A stretch of DNA of 47,492 bases from assembly GCA_025361705.1 (NCBI GenBank), contig JANYJW010000044.1:1-47492 (forward strand), read 5' to 3'. Shown here piece by piece: positions 24,290-32,058 of the stretch. Position 1 is the first letter of the stretch. Each line of letters begins with the position of its first letter. The stretch comes from Gemmatimonas sp. GTDB lineage: Bacteria > Gemmatimonadota > Gemmatimonadetes > Gemmatimonadales > Gemmatimonadaceae. The translations under genes and the position numbers were made by a program. Below the pieces are notes generated by a model. It was not told the origin of the DNA. It made no database searches and saw only the letters and a list, made by a program, of their open reading frames with translations.

Positions 24290-25828
24290 ATGGCCACTAT
24301 CCTGTATGTCGACGACGAACCTTCGATCGGCCTGATCCTTGAGGACACCCTCGAGCGCGCGGGCCATCAGTCCGTCGGGGCTCGCAGTGTACCCGAAGCC
24401 ATGGAAGTGCTGGCCAAGGGCGGCATCGACCTGATCATCTCCGACTATCGGATGCCGGGCCTCACGGGCCTGGAGTTCCTGAGCATTCTCCACCGCGACG
24501 GCTACGACATCCCGCTGATCATGCTCACGGGGTACGCCTCCATTGAGCACGCGGTGGCGAGCATCAAGGCCGGCGCGGTGGACTACATCACCAAGCCGGT
24601 GCGCCCGCAGCAGTTGGAGCTGGCCGTCGACCAGGCGCTGGAGTACGTACGCCTGCGCCGCGAGAACGAGGCGCTGCGCCGCGAGGTCATGGAGTTCCGC
24701 AACGAGCGCCAGATCATCGGCGACAGCACGGCGATGCGGCGCATCCTGCAGACCGTGGCCATGGCGGCCCCGACGCGCGCCACCGTCCTCCTGCAAGGTG
24801 AGAGCGGCACGGGCAAGGAGCTCTTCGCCCGCGCCATCCACGAGCAGAGCGACCGGCGGGACCGCCCGTTCATCCAGCTCAACTGCGCGGCGCTGCCCGA
24901 GGGGCTCATTGAGAGCTCGCTCTTCGGCCACGAGCGCGGCGCGTTCACCGGCGCGGTAAAGCGGGTGGAAGGCGCCTTCGAGCGCGCGCACCGCGGCACG
25001 CTGTTGCTCGACGAAATCTCCGAGATGAAGCTCGACCTCCAGTCCAAGCTCCTGCGGGTGCTGCAGGAACAGGAGTTCGAGCGGGTGGGCGGCACGAGCC
25101 CCATCCGGGTGGACGTCCGCGTCATCGCCACCACCAACCGCGACCTCGCCGCCGAGGCGGCGTCGGGCTACTTCCGGCAGGATTTGTTCTACCGGCTGAG
25201 CGTGATCCCCATCCTCATTCCGCCGCTGCGCGAGCGTCGCGAGGACATTCCCGTGCTGGCCATGCGCTTCGCCGTGCGGACGGCCACCGAGATGGGGAAG
25301 GAAGTCACGGGCTTCTCGCGCGAGGCCATAGACTACCTGCAGGATTTCGACTGGCCCGGCAACGTGCGCGAACTGCAGCACGCCGTCGAACGCGCTGTTA
25401 TCCTGACGCAGGATCCCATCATCCAGCTGCACGCCTTTGACGCCAGCCGGTACGGGCTCACGCCGCACAGCAGCGCGCCGGCCATCGGTAGCCGCCCATC
25501 AGGCGGGTTCCCGGCCATCGGCAACATCCCCTTCGTCAGCACACCGGCGCGCCCATCGCAGCCGATGTCGGTCGTCAGTGCCGCCGTCGAACCGCTCGGC
25601 TCAACGGGGTCGACATCGCAGTACGCAGTCGATTCTTCGCGCTCGGCCGGCGAGGTGCTGCTCTCCTCGCTGAACGTCAACGACGCCGAGCGGGTGCTGA
25701 TCCAGAAGGCGCTCGAAGCGACCAGCGGGAACCGGACGAAGGCCGCCGAACTGCTCGGCATCAGCGTGCGGACGCTCCGCAACAAGCTGAACGCGCCGGC
25801 GGATGACGAGGACGAGGTCGCCGTCTAG
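24290..25828 (+). CDS. Sigma-54-dependent response regulator (NtrC/FlrC/FleR type)
   Basis: This 512-residue activator has a receiver domain (D8-D9, phospho-acceptor D52, T80, K102), an AAA+ domain with Walker A GESGTGKE from residue 170 and the sigma-54-contacting GAFTGA at 217-222, Walker B LLLDEIS, R-finger region, a long Ser/Pro/Gly-rich linker (about 390-470), and a Fis-type HTH (NRTKAAELLGISVRTLRNKL). All parts are intact. The start MATILYVDDEP fits receiver families; 44 upstream in-frame codons are outside the domain. It probably activates the sigma-54-like flagellar promoters in this window. No sensor kinase gene is adjacent. Confidence 0.92.
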   Translation: MATILYVDDEPSIGLILEDTLERAGHQSVGARSVPEAMEVLAKGGIDLIISDYRMPGLTGLEFLSILHRDGYDIPLIMLTGYASIEHAVASIKAGAVDYITKPVRPQQLELAVDQALEYVRLRRENEALRREVMEFRNERQIIGDSTAMRRILQTVAMAAPTRATVLLQGESGTGKELFARAIHEQSDRRDRPFIQLNCAALPEGLIESSLFGHERGAFTGAVKRVEGAFERAHRGTLLLDEISEMKLDLQSKLLRVLQEQEFERVGGTSPIRVDVRVIATTNRDLAAEAASGYFRQDLFYRLSVIPILIPPLRERREDIPVLAMRFAVRTATEMGKEVTGFSREAIDYLQDFDWPGNVRELQHAVERAVILTQDPIIQLHAFDASRYGLTPHSSAPAIGSRPSGGFPAIGNIPFVSTPARPSQPMSVVSAAVEPLGSTGSTSQYAVDSSRSAGEVLLSSLNVNDAERVLIQKALEATSGNRTKAAELLGISVRTLRNKLNAPADDEDEVAV

Positions 25829-25856
25829 CCGCGTCATCCGGGCATGCTTCCTGCGA

Positions 25857-26762
25857 ATGAATCCGGGATCCGTCCCAGCTCCGAGGCTTCACGTGGTTCC
25901 ACCGCGTCTTTCCGAGATACTCGGCGGCCTGCCAGACTTGCCGCCCATCCGCATCGTCGACGTCGGGGCCAACCCTGAGGTCGGAGCCAAGGGACCGTAT
26001 CAGCTCCTCGTGGATGATGGGTGCGCGTCGCTCGTCGGCTTCGAGCCGGACCCCGAGCCGTTCGCACGGCTCGAGGCGATGCGGGGGCCGAGGGAGACTT
26101 ACCTCCCCTATGCCATCGGGGACGGTCGGCGCCACCTGATGCGGTTGTGCGCAGAATCGGGCATGAACTCGCTGCTCGCCCCCAACTTCGACCTACTCGA
26201 CCTGCTGCACCTGCATGGTGCGTGGGCGCAGGTGCGGCAGGTGGTCGAGGTCGAGACGCGGCGGCTCGATGACGTTAGTGAGATCGACGCGATGGACTAC
26301 CTCAAGATCGACATTCAGGGCGGCGAGCTCATGGTCTTCGAGCACGCGAGCGAGCGGCTACGGGACTGCCTCGTCGTGCACACCGAGGTAATGTTCGTGC
26401 CAATGTACGTGAACCAGCCGCTCTTCTCGGAGCAGGAGATGGCCCTGCGCCGCTTCGGGCTGCAGGTGCACAGGTTCACGGAGATTTCCGGGCACGTGCT
26501 GAAGCCCCTGCTCGTGAACGGCAACTCCCACGCCCCGCTGAGCCAGGTCTTCTGGGCCGACGTGGTCTTCGTGAAGGATCTCACGCGCCTCGACCGGCTT
26601 ACACCTGGACAACTGCTCAAGCTCGCAGTGATCCTGAACGACGTGTACGGGTCCGTGGACGTCGTGCACCTCGTGTTATCTGCGTACGATCAGACGATGG
26701 CCACGGCCCTCGCCCCCCGCTTTCTCGCGTTTCTCACGCAACCCGCGCCGAAGACTGTATAG
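25857..26762 (+). CDS. FkbM-family methyltransferase
   Basis: About 301 residues, with motif I RIVDVGANPEVGAKGPY, the acidic GFEPDPEPFARLEAM, and YLKIDIQGGELMVFEHA, which corresponds to the family IDIEGxE motif. The ATG at 25857 lies 28 bases after the regulator stop; an in-frame ATG at 25803 would overlap the regulator. Neither has a clear ribosome site. It is only distantly similar to the FkbM protein upstream of fliC. Substrate unknown; a glycan hydroxyl is typical. Confidence 0.85.
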   Translation: MNPGSVPAPRLHVVPPRLSEILGGLPDLPPIRIVDVGANPEVGAKGPYQLLVDDGCASLVGFEPDPEPFARLEAMRGPRETYLPYAIGDGRRHLMRLCAESGMNSLLAPNFDLLDLLHLHGAWAQVRQVVEVETRRLDDVSEIDAMDYLKIDIQGGELMVFEHASERLRDCLVVHTEVMFVPMYVNQPLFSEQEMALRRFGLQVHRFTEISGHVLKPLLVNGNSHAPLSQVFWADVVFVKDLTRLDRLTPGQLLKLAVILNDVYGSVDVVHLVLSAYDQTMATALAPRFLAFLTQPAPKTV

Positions 26763-26796
26763 GCGGGCTCCAGCCACGCACCAACTGGGCGCTGCC

Positions 26797-27438
26797 TCAG
26801 GTGGTGGTCGCCAAGGCCGGTGTAGCGGGCAGCGCAGCGACCGTGAGCCACGTCAGCCACGGCGCGTCCATCAGCGTGGAATAGACTGGTGTGCCGCGCG
26901 CGGCGAAGAACTCATCGACGGCGCGCTTCACGCCGAAGACGCCGGCCGAGAAATGGCCGTCAATGTAATCGTGCCCGGCGAGCACGCCGCCGGGACGCAC
27001 TTTCGATTGCCAGGCGTTCAGGTCTTCCATCACCGATTCGTAGTCGTGCCGGGCGTCGATGTAGACAAAATCGAGACTGTAGTCGGGAATCTTCGCCGTT
27101 GCCTCGAGCGACGTCATGCGCCAGATCGAGCTTCGTGTGCCAAATCGGACCAAGCGCTTCCTGGTGCCTTCATACAGCACGTTGTGCTGTTCCTGGCTGA
27201 CGTTGGCAATGTCGATGTACTGCTCCGTCGTCTCGGTCAGCCAAGGGTCCACCGATATCAGGTGCTTGCCATGCCACGCGGCAAGGATCACCTCGGAGAA
27301 CTCGCCCTTCTGGACCCCGATCTCCACCCCGCACCCGTACAGCTTCCGCTGGTTCAATAGATGGGGAAGCTCATCGCGCGAAGCGAGCCACGCGATCGAG
27401 GTGGAGTACGTGTCGCGAGCGTCTTCGATGGTGGGCAT
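26797..27438 (-). CDS. Class I SAM-dependent methyltransferase (Methyltransf_24-like)
   Basis: This 213-residue protein has motif I GCGVEIGVQKGEFSEVIL, VDPWL after beta-2, and FVYIDARHDYESVMEDL, which is typical of Methyltransf_24-like enzymes found in polysaccharide and glycan loci. GGVLAGHDY gives the second metal/substrate loop. It is convergent with the FkbM gene and divergent from flgB. The target is unknown; location in a flagellar/glycosylation locus makes a sugar target likely. Confidence 0.82.
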   Translation of the reverse strand: MPTIEDARDTYSTSIAWLASRDELPHLLNQRKLYGCGVEIGVQKGEFSEVILAAWHGKHLISVDPWLTETTEQYIDIANVSQEQHNVLYEGTRKRLVRFGTRSSIWRMTSLEATAKIPDYSLDFVYIDARHDYESVMEDLNAWQSKVRPGGVLAGHDYIDGHFSAGVFGVKRAVDEFFAARGTPVYSTLMDAPWLTWLTVAALPATPALATTT

Positions 27439-27576
27439 TGGCGGGCCGGTGGCAGGTCAAGGATTTTAGGGGGTACATCCGAGCATCCTGTGCAACACGC
27501 ATGCCATAAGGGGGCGAACTGAGAATCGTTCAACTACCTCGGCGCATGCGCCCGAATCCCCTCGGGCCAGTGCGAC

Positions 27577-27616
27577 CGGCACCAGCCCGGTGAATTGAGC
27601 CGGGAAAAAGGTGCCG
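27577..27616. repeat. Nested inverted repeat
   Basis: Outer arms CGGCACC / GGTGCCG (7 bp) enclose inner arms CCCGG / CCGGG, with AAAAA on one side of the inner stem. It could be an RNA structure or a regulatory DNA site. It is not a simple terminator, because on the minus strand the T run precedes the stem. Confidence 0.45.
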
Positions 27617-27674
27617 AGCTGGATAGACAGGCTTGGCGTGGGGACGTATTCTCGCTGAAGAACGGCTCAAACAT

Positions 27675-27724
27675 GCGTGTATTTGAAACTTCTAAATGTT
27701 TATTTCACAATGTATTAGACACGC
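27675..27724. promoter_or_regulatory. AT-rich dyad, candidate activator site for flgB operon
   Basis: GCGTGT at 27675 mirrors ACACGC at 27719, and inside them TGAAA (27684) mirrors TTTCA (27703). The element starts about 84 bases upstream of the -24 box, a usual distance for sigma-54 enhancer sites. Confidence 0.4.
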
Positions 27725-27758
27725 GTTGCGTAGCCTCATCTCGAAGTGGTCCGCCCTC

Positions 27759-27774
27759 TGGCCCGACCCTTGCC
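27759..27774 (+). promoter_or_regulatory. Sigma-54 promoter of the flgB operon
   Basis: TGGCCCG-ACCC-TTGCC matches the -24/-12 consensus closely with the correct spacing. The flgB ATG is 38 bases downstream. Confidence 0.72.
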
Positions 27775-27811
27775 ACTACCTGTCTCCGAAGAGTCGCGTA
27801 CCGGAGGCCGC

Positions 27812-28105
27812 ATGTCGTTCGACTTCGTGGGTCGGGTCAGTAGCGCCAACCAACTGAAGCAGAGCCTGGACATCAGCACCCAGCGCACGCGCGCCATTGC
27901 CGACCGCGTGGCGCGGGCGACCGCATTGCAGCAGGGCTTCTCGCTGCCGGACACGCCCAACGGCGTTGGCTCCACCGAAAGCGGTCCCATCGACATCGAA
28001 GCGGAGATGGTCAGCCTCGCCGACGAGCAAATCCGGTACGAGGCGACCGCCAAGCTGCTCGCCAAGGCGTACCAGAGCATGCGCAACGCGCTCAAGGGCG
28101 CCTGA
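27812..28105 (+). CDS. flgB: Flagellar basal-body rod protein FlgB, short and divergent
   Basis: This protein has 97 residues versus about 130 in typical FlgB. The C-terminal part (IDIEAEMVSLADEQIRYEATAKLLAKAYQSMRNAL) matches FlgB well. In the N-terminal helix, the usual rod signature NIANADTPGY is replaced by DRVARATALQQGF, and the loop after it is shortened. The ATG has CCGGAGG upstream; upstream in-frame codons overlap the promoter. The stop overlaps flgC as TGATG. The gene order flgB-flgC-fliE supports the call. It forms the most proximal rod. Confidence 0.82.
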   Translation: MSFDFVGRVSSANQLKQSLDISTQRTRAIADRVARATALQQGFSLPDTPNGVGSTESGPIDIEAEMVSLADEQIRYEATAKLLAKAYQSMRNALKGA

Positions 28106-28740
28106 TGCCGAACCCGGTGGATCCCAACCAGGGTGGCATCCCCCTGATCCGGCCGATGTTCCGCACCATGGGCATCGCCGCCAGCGGCCTTACGGCCCAG
28201 CGGCTGCGCATGGAAACGATTGCGACGAACATCGCCAACGCCGAAACCACGCACACCGCCGCGGGCGGCCCGTATCGCCGTCGCGTCACTCAAATGGATG
28301 CGGCCACGGCCGACTCCTTCAAGCAATCGCTCGAATCCGCTGCCAGCGGAGCCTCCGAAAAGCCGCTCCTCAGCACGCGCACCGGAGCCAGCGCCGACGC
28401 CGCCGACCTGATGGCCGCCGCCGAGGCGAAGTTCGACAAGTCCCTCTCGGCGGCCGACAAGCTTTCGGGCGCCGCTGCCGAAGCAGCCGATGAAGCCGGT
28501 GCCGACAAGGCCGACGGATGGGGCGTGCGGGTGAGCGCCATCACCGAGGACCCGAGCGAGGGCCCGCTGGTCTACGACCCGGCGCATCCCGATGCCGACG
28601 CCAACGGCTTCGTGCGCTACCCAAACGTCCGCATCACCGACGAACTGGTCGACATGATGGACGCCAAGCGCATGTACGAAGCCAACGTTTCCGTTTTCCA
28701 GGCGGCAAAGCAGATGCTTCGCCGCGCCATTGAGATCTGA
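28105..28740 (+). CDS. flgC: Flagellar basal-body rod protein FlgC
   Basis: This 211-residue protein is longer than typical FlgC (about 135-150). It has the rod signature ASGLTAQRLRMETIATNIANAETT near the N-terminus and the C-terminal helix PNVRITDELVDMMDAKRMYEANV...MLRRAIEI. The extra length is an Ala-rich, charged insert (about residues 65-135) in the middle. An N-terminal extension of about 18 residues, including Pro residues, precedes the usual start. It is coupled to flgB by a TGATG overlap. Confidence 0.93.
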   Translation: MPNPVDPNQGGIPLIRPMFRTMGIAASGLTAQRLRMETIATNIANAETTHTAAGGPYRRRVTQMDAATADSFKQSLESAASGASEKPLLSTRTGASADAADLMAAAEAKFDKSLSAADKLSGAAAEAADEAGADKADGWGVRVSAITEDPSEGPLVYDPAHPDADANGFVRYPNVRITDELVDMMDAKRMYEANVSVFQAAKQMLRRAIEI

Positions 28741-28748
28741 GGCCCACG

Positions 28749-29114
28749 ATGAACGTCTCCGGACTTCCCTCCTCGCTGCAGTCGCTGCTCGCCACCCGCG
28801 AACAGCTGCAGGCCCAGCGCCCCGACGCGCAGGGCGCCGCCGCCGCACAGGCCCAGCGCGCCACGACGGGCACCGCGGTGCCGCCGACGCCGGCCAAGCA
28901 GGCGGGCGGCGTGGCCAACGCGAACCTGACGGCGCAGCCACCCGAGGGCACCGACCCGGCGCTGTGGAGCGTGCTCACCAGCGACGAACGCGCCTTCTTC
29001 TCGCGCGTGGTCACTTCGGGCCCGCTGACCTACTCGAAGATGGCCGCTGCCAACACGAGCCGTCCCGCCGCGATGCCGTCGATCCGCGGCGGACGCATCG
29101 ACTTCAGGGCCTGA
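28749..29114 (+). CDS. Hypothetical protein between flgC and fliE
   Basis: This 121-residue protein has an N-terminal Gln/Ala-rich helix and a C-terminal part, DPALWSVLTSDERAFFSRVVTSG, that looks like an ordered helix pair. No family was recognised. It lies eight bases after flgC with GAGG as ribosome site and ends two bases before fliE, so it is almost certainly translated in the rod operon. It has no signal peptide, which fits either a cytoplasmic factor or a type III export substrate. Confidence 0.72.
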   Translation: MNVSGLPSSLQSLLATREQLQAQRPDAQGAAAAQAQRATTGTAVPPTPAKQAGGVANANLTAQPPEGTDPALWSVLTSDERAFFSRVVTSGPLTYSKMAAANTSRPAAMPSIRGGRIDFRA

Positions 29115-29116
29115 CC

Positions 29117-29428
29117 ATGACCGCCCCGATTGGTGGTGCACTCTCCGGCGTCGGTGGAGCCCTTGGCGACACCGGCGCACGCGCCGTTCCGGTCATCGGC
29201 TCCGGCGGCAACTCCTTTGGCGACACCCTCAAGCGCGCGCTCAACGACGTCTCGTCGGCGCAGGACCGCTCGTCCGACACGCTGGGCGCCTTCATGCGCG
29301 GCGAGCCGGTGGAACTCCACCAGGTGATGGCGGCGAGCGAAGAAGCCGGCATTGCGCTGGAAATGCTCATCGAGGTGCGCAACAAGTTCCTCGACGCGTA
29401 CCGCACGCTGACCACCATGCAGGGCTGA
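29117..29428 (+). CDS. fliE: Flagellar MS-ring/rod adapter FliE
   Basis: This 103-residue protein has the FliE pattern: FGDTLKRALNDVSSAQDRSS, then GEPVELHQVMAASEEAGIALEMLIEVRNKFLDAYRTLTTMQ at the C-terminus. FliE joins the FliF ring and export gate to the rod. The first 30 residues are Gly-rich. The ATG lies two bases after the upstream stop. A longer in-frame extension covers the upstream hypothetical gene and is not used. Confidence 0.94.
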   Translation: MTAPIGGALSGVGGALGDTGARAVPVIGSGGNSFGDTLKRALNDVSSAQDRSSDTLGAFMRGEPVELHQVMAASEEAGIALEMLIEVRNKFLDAYRTLTTMQG

Positions 29429-29472
29429 CGGCCCGCTGACGCCCTTCCCCACCGCATCCGCCTCCGCCCACG

Positions 29473-31023
29473 ATGGCCTCCGCTCTCGATGACATCTTTG
29501 CCCGCTTTGGTGGCACGCGCCGCGTGCTCATCTTTGCGTTCACGCTGGGCATCGCCGGCCTCATTTTCGTCGGCTCGCGCGCCGTCACCAAGCAAGACTT
29601 GGTGCCCGCGGCCACGGCCGTGCCGATCGAGAGCGCGTCGGAGCTCACCGACCGCCTGACGAACGCCGGCGTGGTCTTTACGCTCGAACAGGGCGGAACG
29701 GCGATCATGGTGGCGCCGGCGGACCTGCCGAAGGCGCGTGTGGCGCTGGCCAAGGGGGGCACGCTCAACGGCGCACGCCCTGGGCTGGAGCTGTTCGACA
29801 AGCCGTCGTGGGGCATGAACGAGTTTGCGCAGCGCGTGAACTACCGGCGCGCCCTCGAGGGCGAGCTGGAGCGCACCATCAAGAACATGCGCGGCATCGA
29901 GCGCGCCGAGGTGCATCTGGCGCTCCCCGACCAGGGCACGTTCCAGGCGGAAGGACGGCATGCGACGGCCAGCGTGATGCTGTCGCTGCGCGGCAACGCG
30001 ACCCCGACGCCCGACGTGGTGCAGGGGATCGCGCAGCTGGTATCGAATTCGGTGGACGGCCTTCCGGCGGAGTACGTGAGCGTCCATGACGACATGGGCC
30101 GGCAGTGGACCGACCCGACCGACGGCAACACGACGACGGCGCTCAGCTCGCGCCAGCTCCGCCAGCAGCAGGAAGTGGAAAGCGAGCTGCAGAAGAAGGC
30201 CGAGGATCTGGTGACCGGCGTGGTGGGGGCGGGCAATGCGAAGGTGCGCGTCTCGGCGTTGCTCAATTTCGACCAGATCGAGCGCACGACCAATGCCGTG
30301 GACCCGGAGCGGCAGGCGCTCATCTCCCAATCGAAGAGCGAGATCGTCCCGGGCGCACAGCAGCAGGGGGCCGCGCAGAACACCGTCACCAACACCTACG
30401 AGAACACCAAGAGCACCGAGACCTTCACGGCCACGGTCGGCAACATCAAGAAGCTGAGCGTGGCGGTGCTGGTGAGCGACCGTCGCCTGCCGGCCAAGGA
30501 CAGCACCGACACGATTCCGAAGTTCCAGGCGCGCAGCGCCGATGAACTGCGGCGCATCGACGCGCTGGTGCGCAGCGCCATCGGCATCGACACCACGCGG
30601 GGCGACGTGATGAGCGTGCAGAGCTCGACACCCGAGGTGATTCCGGTGGCCGCGGCCAAGGAAGAGAAGGTGCCGCTGATGCAGAAGCTGCAGGACAACA
30701 AGAGCTCGATGTTCATGACGGCGGGCATGGTGGCTGCCATCGCGATCGCCCTGCTCGCGCTGCGCGCGCTCAAGGCGCCGGTGGGCATGCCGACGCAGCA
30801 GCTGGCGTACGCCAACCCGTTGCCGGCATTGCCGGGGCAGGTGCAGATGCAACCGTCGGTGGACGGCCAGCCGCAGCAGTCGCGGTTTGTCGCGGCGCCG
30901 CCGCGCGCGCCAATCATCTTCCCGTCGGCCAACACCGAAGTGCGCGACAAGGTGTCCCAATCGGTCGACCAGAACCCCGACGTCGCGGCCCGGCTGGTGA
31001 AGTCCTGGCTGAAGGACGCGTAA
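29473..31023 (+). CDS. fliF: Flagellar MS-ring protein FliF
   Basis: This 516-residue protein has transmembrane segments at about 18-35 and 413-432 and the ring-building motifs in between (KPSWGMNEFAQRVNYRRALE, ERTIKNMRGIERAEVHLALP). The C-terminal tail (VDQNPDVAARLVKSWLKD) is the FliG-binding segment. It forms the base on which switch and export apparatus assemble. The 44-base gap before the ATG is strongly C-rich and has no Shine-Dalgarno. Confidence 0.96.
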   Translation: MASALDDIFARFGGTRRVLIFAFTLGIAGLIFVGSRAVTKQDLVPAATAVPIESASELTDRLTNAGVVFTLEQGGTAIMVAPADLPKARVALAKGGTLNGARPGLELFDKPSWGMNEFAQRVNYRRALEGELERTIKNMRGIERAEVHLALPDQGTFQAEGRHATASVMLSLRGNATPTPDVVQGIAQLVSNSVDGLPAEYVSVHDDMGRQWTDPTDGNTTTALSSRQLRQQQEVESELQKKAEDLVTGVVGAGNAKVRVSALLNFDQIERTTNAVDPERQALISQSKSEIVPGAQQQGAAQNTVTNTYENTKSTETFTATVGNIKKLSVAVLVSDRRLPAKDSTDTIPKFQARSADELRRIDALVRSAIGIDTTRGDVMSVQSSTPEVIPVAAAKEEKVPLMQKLQDNKSSMFMTAGMVAAIAIALLALRALKAPVGMPTQQLAYANPLPALPGQVQMQPSVDGQPQQSRFVAAPPRAPIIFPSANTEVRDKVSQSVDQNPDVAARLVKSWLKDA

Positions 31024-31026
31024 GCC

Positions 31027-32058
31027 ATGGCCAGCACCTCCCTGGTCCGCCGTGGTGACACGCGCATGTCGGGTCGCGAGAAGGCCGCGATCCTCTACAT
31101 GGCGCTCGGCAGCGAGCAGTCCGCCAAGATCACGCAGCGCCTCAGCCAGGAGGAAGTGGAGCTGATCTCGCTGGAGATCGCCAAGCTGAACCGCGTGGAG
31201 CCCGACGAGGCCGAAGGCGTGATGCTCGAGTGGATCGAGATTGCGGTGGCCGGCGAGGCGGTGTCCACGGGCGGCGTCGACTATGCGCGCGAGGTGCTCG
31301 ACAAGGCGTTCGGGCCCGTGAAGTCGAAGGAGATCCTGAAGCGCATCATGGGCCAGCTGGCCGACACGGCCGGACTGCAGCGCCTGCGCAACGCCGACCC
31401 GCAGCAGATTGCCAACATGCTGCGCGGCGAGCACGTGCAGACCATCGCCCTCATTCTCGCGCACCTCCAGGTGCCGCAGACGGCGGGCGTGCTCAAGGAA
31501 CTCGATCCGGCCATTGGCGGCGAAGTGACGTACCGGATGGCCAAGATGGAAAAGGTGTCGCCCGAGATGCTGCTGCTCATCGAGCGTTCGTTCGGCTCGG
31601 AGACGGAACTCGAGTTCCAGGCCGGGATGAGCCGGGCCGGCGGCCCGTCGGCCGTGGCCAGCGTGCTCAACCTGCTGCAGGGCGCGCTCGAGAAGACGTT
31701 GCTCGAGAAGATCACCGACCGCGACCACGCGCTCGCCGAGCAGATCAAGAACCTGATGTTCGTCTTCGAGGACATCTCCTCGCTCGACGACCGCGCGTTG
31801 CAGCGCCTGCTGCGCGACGTCGATGCCAAGACGCTGGCCCTGTCGCTCAAGGGCGCGAGCGGCGAGCTGAAGGAACGCATCATGGGGCAGATGTCGCAGC
31901 GCGCCGTGGCGGCCCTCAAGGAAGAAATGGAGATGCTCGGCCCCGTGCGGATGCGCGACGTCGAGACGGCACAGACGCAGATCGTGACGCAGGTGCGCGC
32001 GCTCGAGGAAGCCGGCGAGATCGTGATCGGCGCCGGGGACGAAGTTGTCGTCGCGTAA
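31027..32058 (+). CDS. fliG: Flagellar motor switch protein FliG
   Basis: This 343-residue protein has the N-terminal FliF-binding domain (SGREKAAILYMALG), the middle domain, where the usual EHPQ motif reads EHVQ near residue 135, and the C-terminal torque domain (FEDISSLDDRALQRLLRDV, ERIMGQMSQRAVAALKEEME). AAGGA sits ten bases before the ATG at 31027; the ATG at 31066 is an alternative start nearer the usual N-terminus. It starts three bases after fliF. Confidence 0.95.
   Translation: MASTSLVRRGDTRMSGREKAAILYMALGSEQSAKITQRLSQEEVELISLEIAKLNRVEPDEAEGVMLEWIEIAVAGEAVSTGGVDYAREVLDKAFGPVKSKEILKRIMGQLADTAGLQRLRNADPQQIANMLRGEHVQTIALILAHLQVPQTAGVLKELDPAIGGEVTYRMAKMEKVSPEMLLLIERSFGSETELEFQAGMSRAGGPSAVASVLNLLQGALEKTLLEKITDRDHALAEQIKNLMFVFEDISSLDDRALQRLLRDVDAKTLALSLKGASGELKERIMGQMSQRAVAALKEEMEMLGPVRMRDVETAQTQIVTQVRALEEAGEIVIGAGDEVVVA

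Larger units (their letters stand above)
27439..27811. other. 373-base divergent intergenic region before flgB
   Basis: No credible gene is seen here. It contains a 12-base palindrome GGCGCATGCGCC (27541-27552), a small CCCGA/TCGGG hairpin (27551-27566), a nested hairpin (27577-27616), an AT-rich stretch about 27670-27720 unlike the rest of the window, a dyad within it, and the flgB promoter. It is the longest gene-free stretch in the window. Confidence 0.7.

Noticed and set aside
27541..27616. Cyclic-di-GMP or other known riboswitch before flgB
   Set aside because: The hairpins do not contain the conserved core or tetraloop receptor of known classes, and the flgB promoter lies downstream of them.
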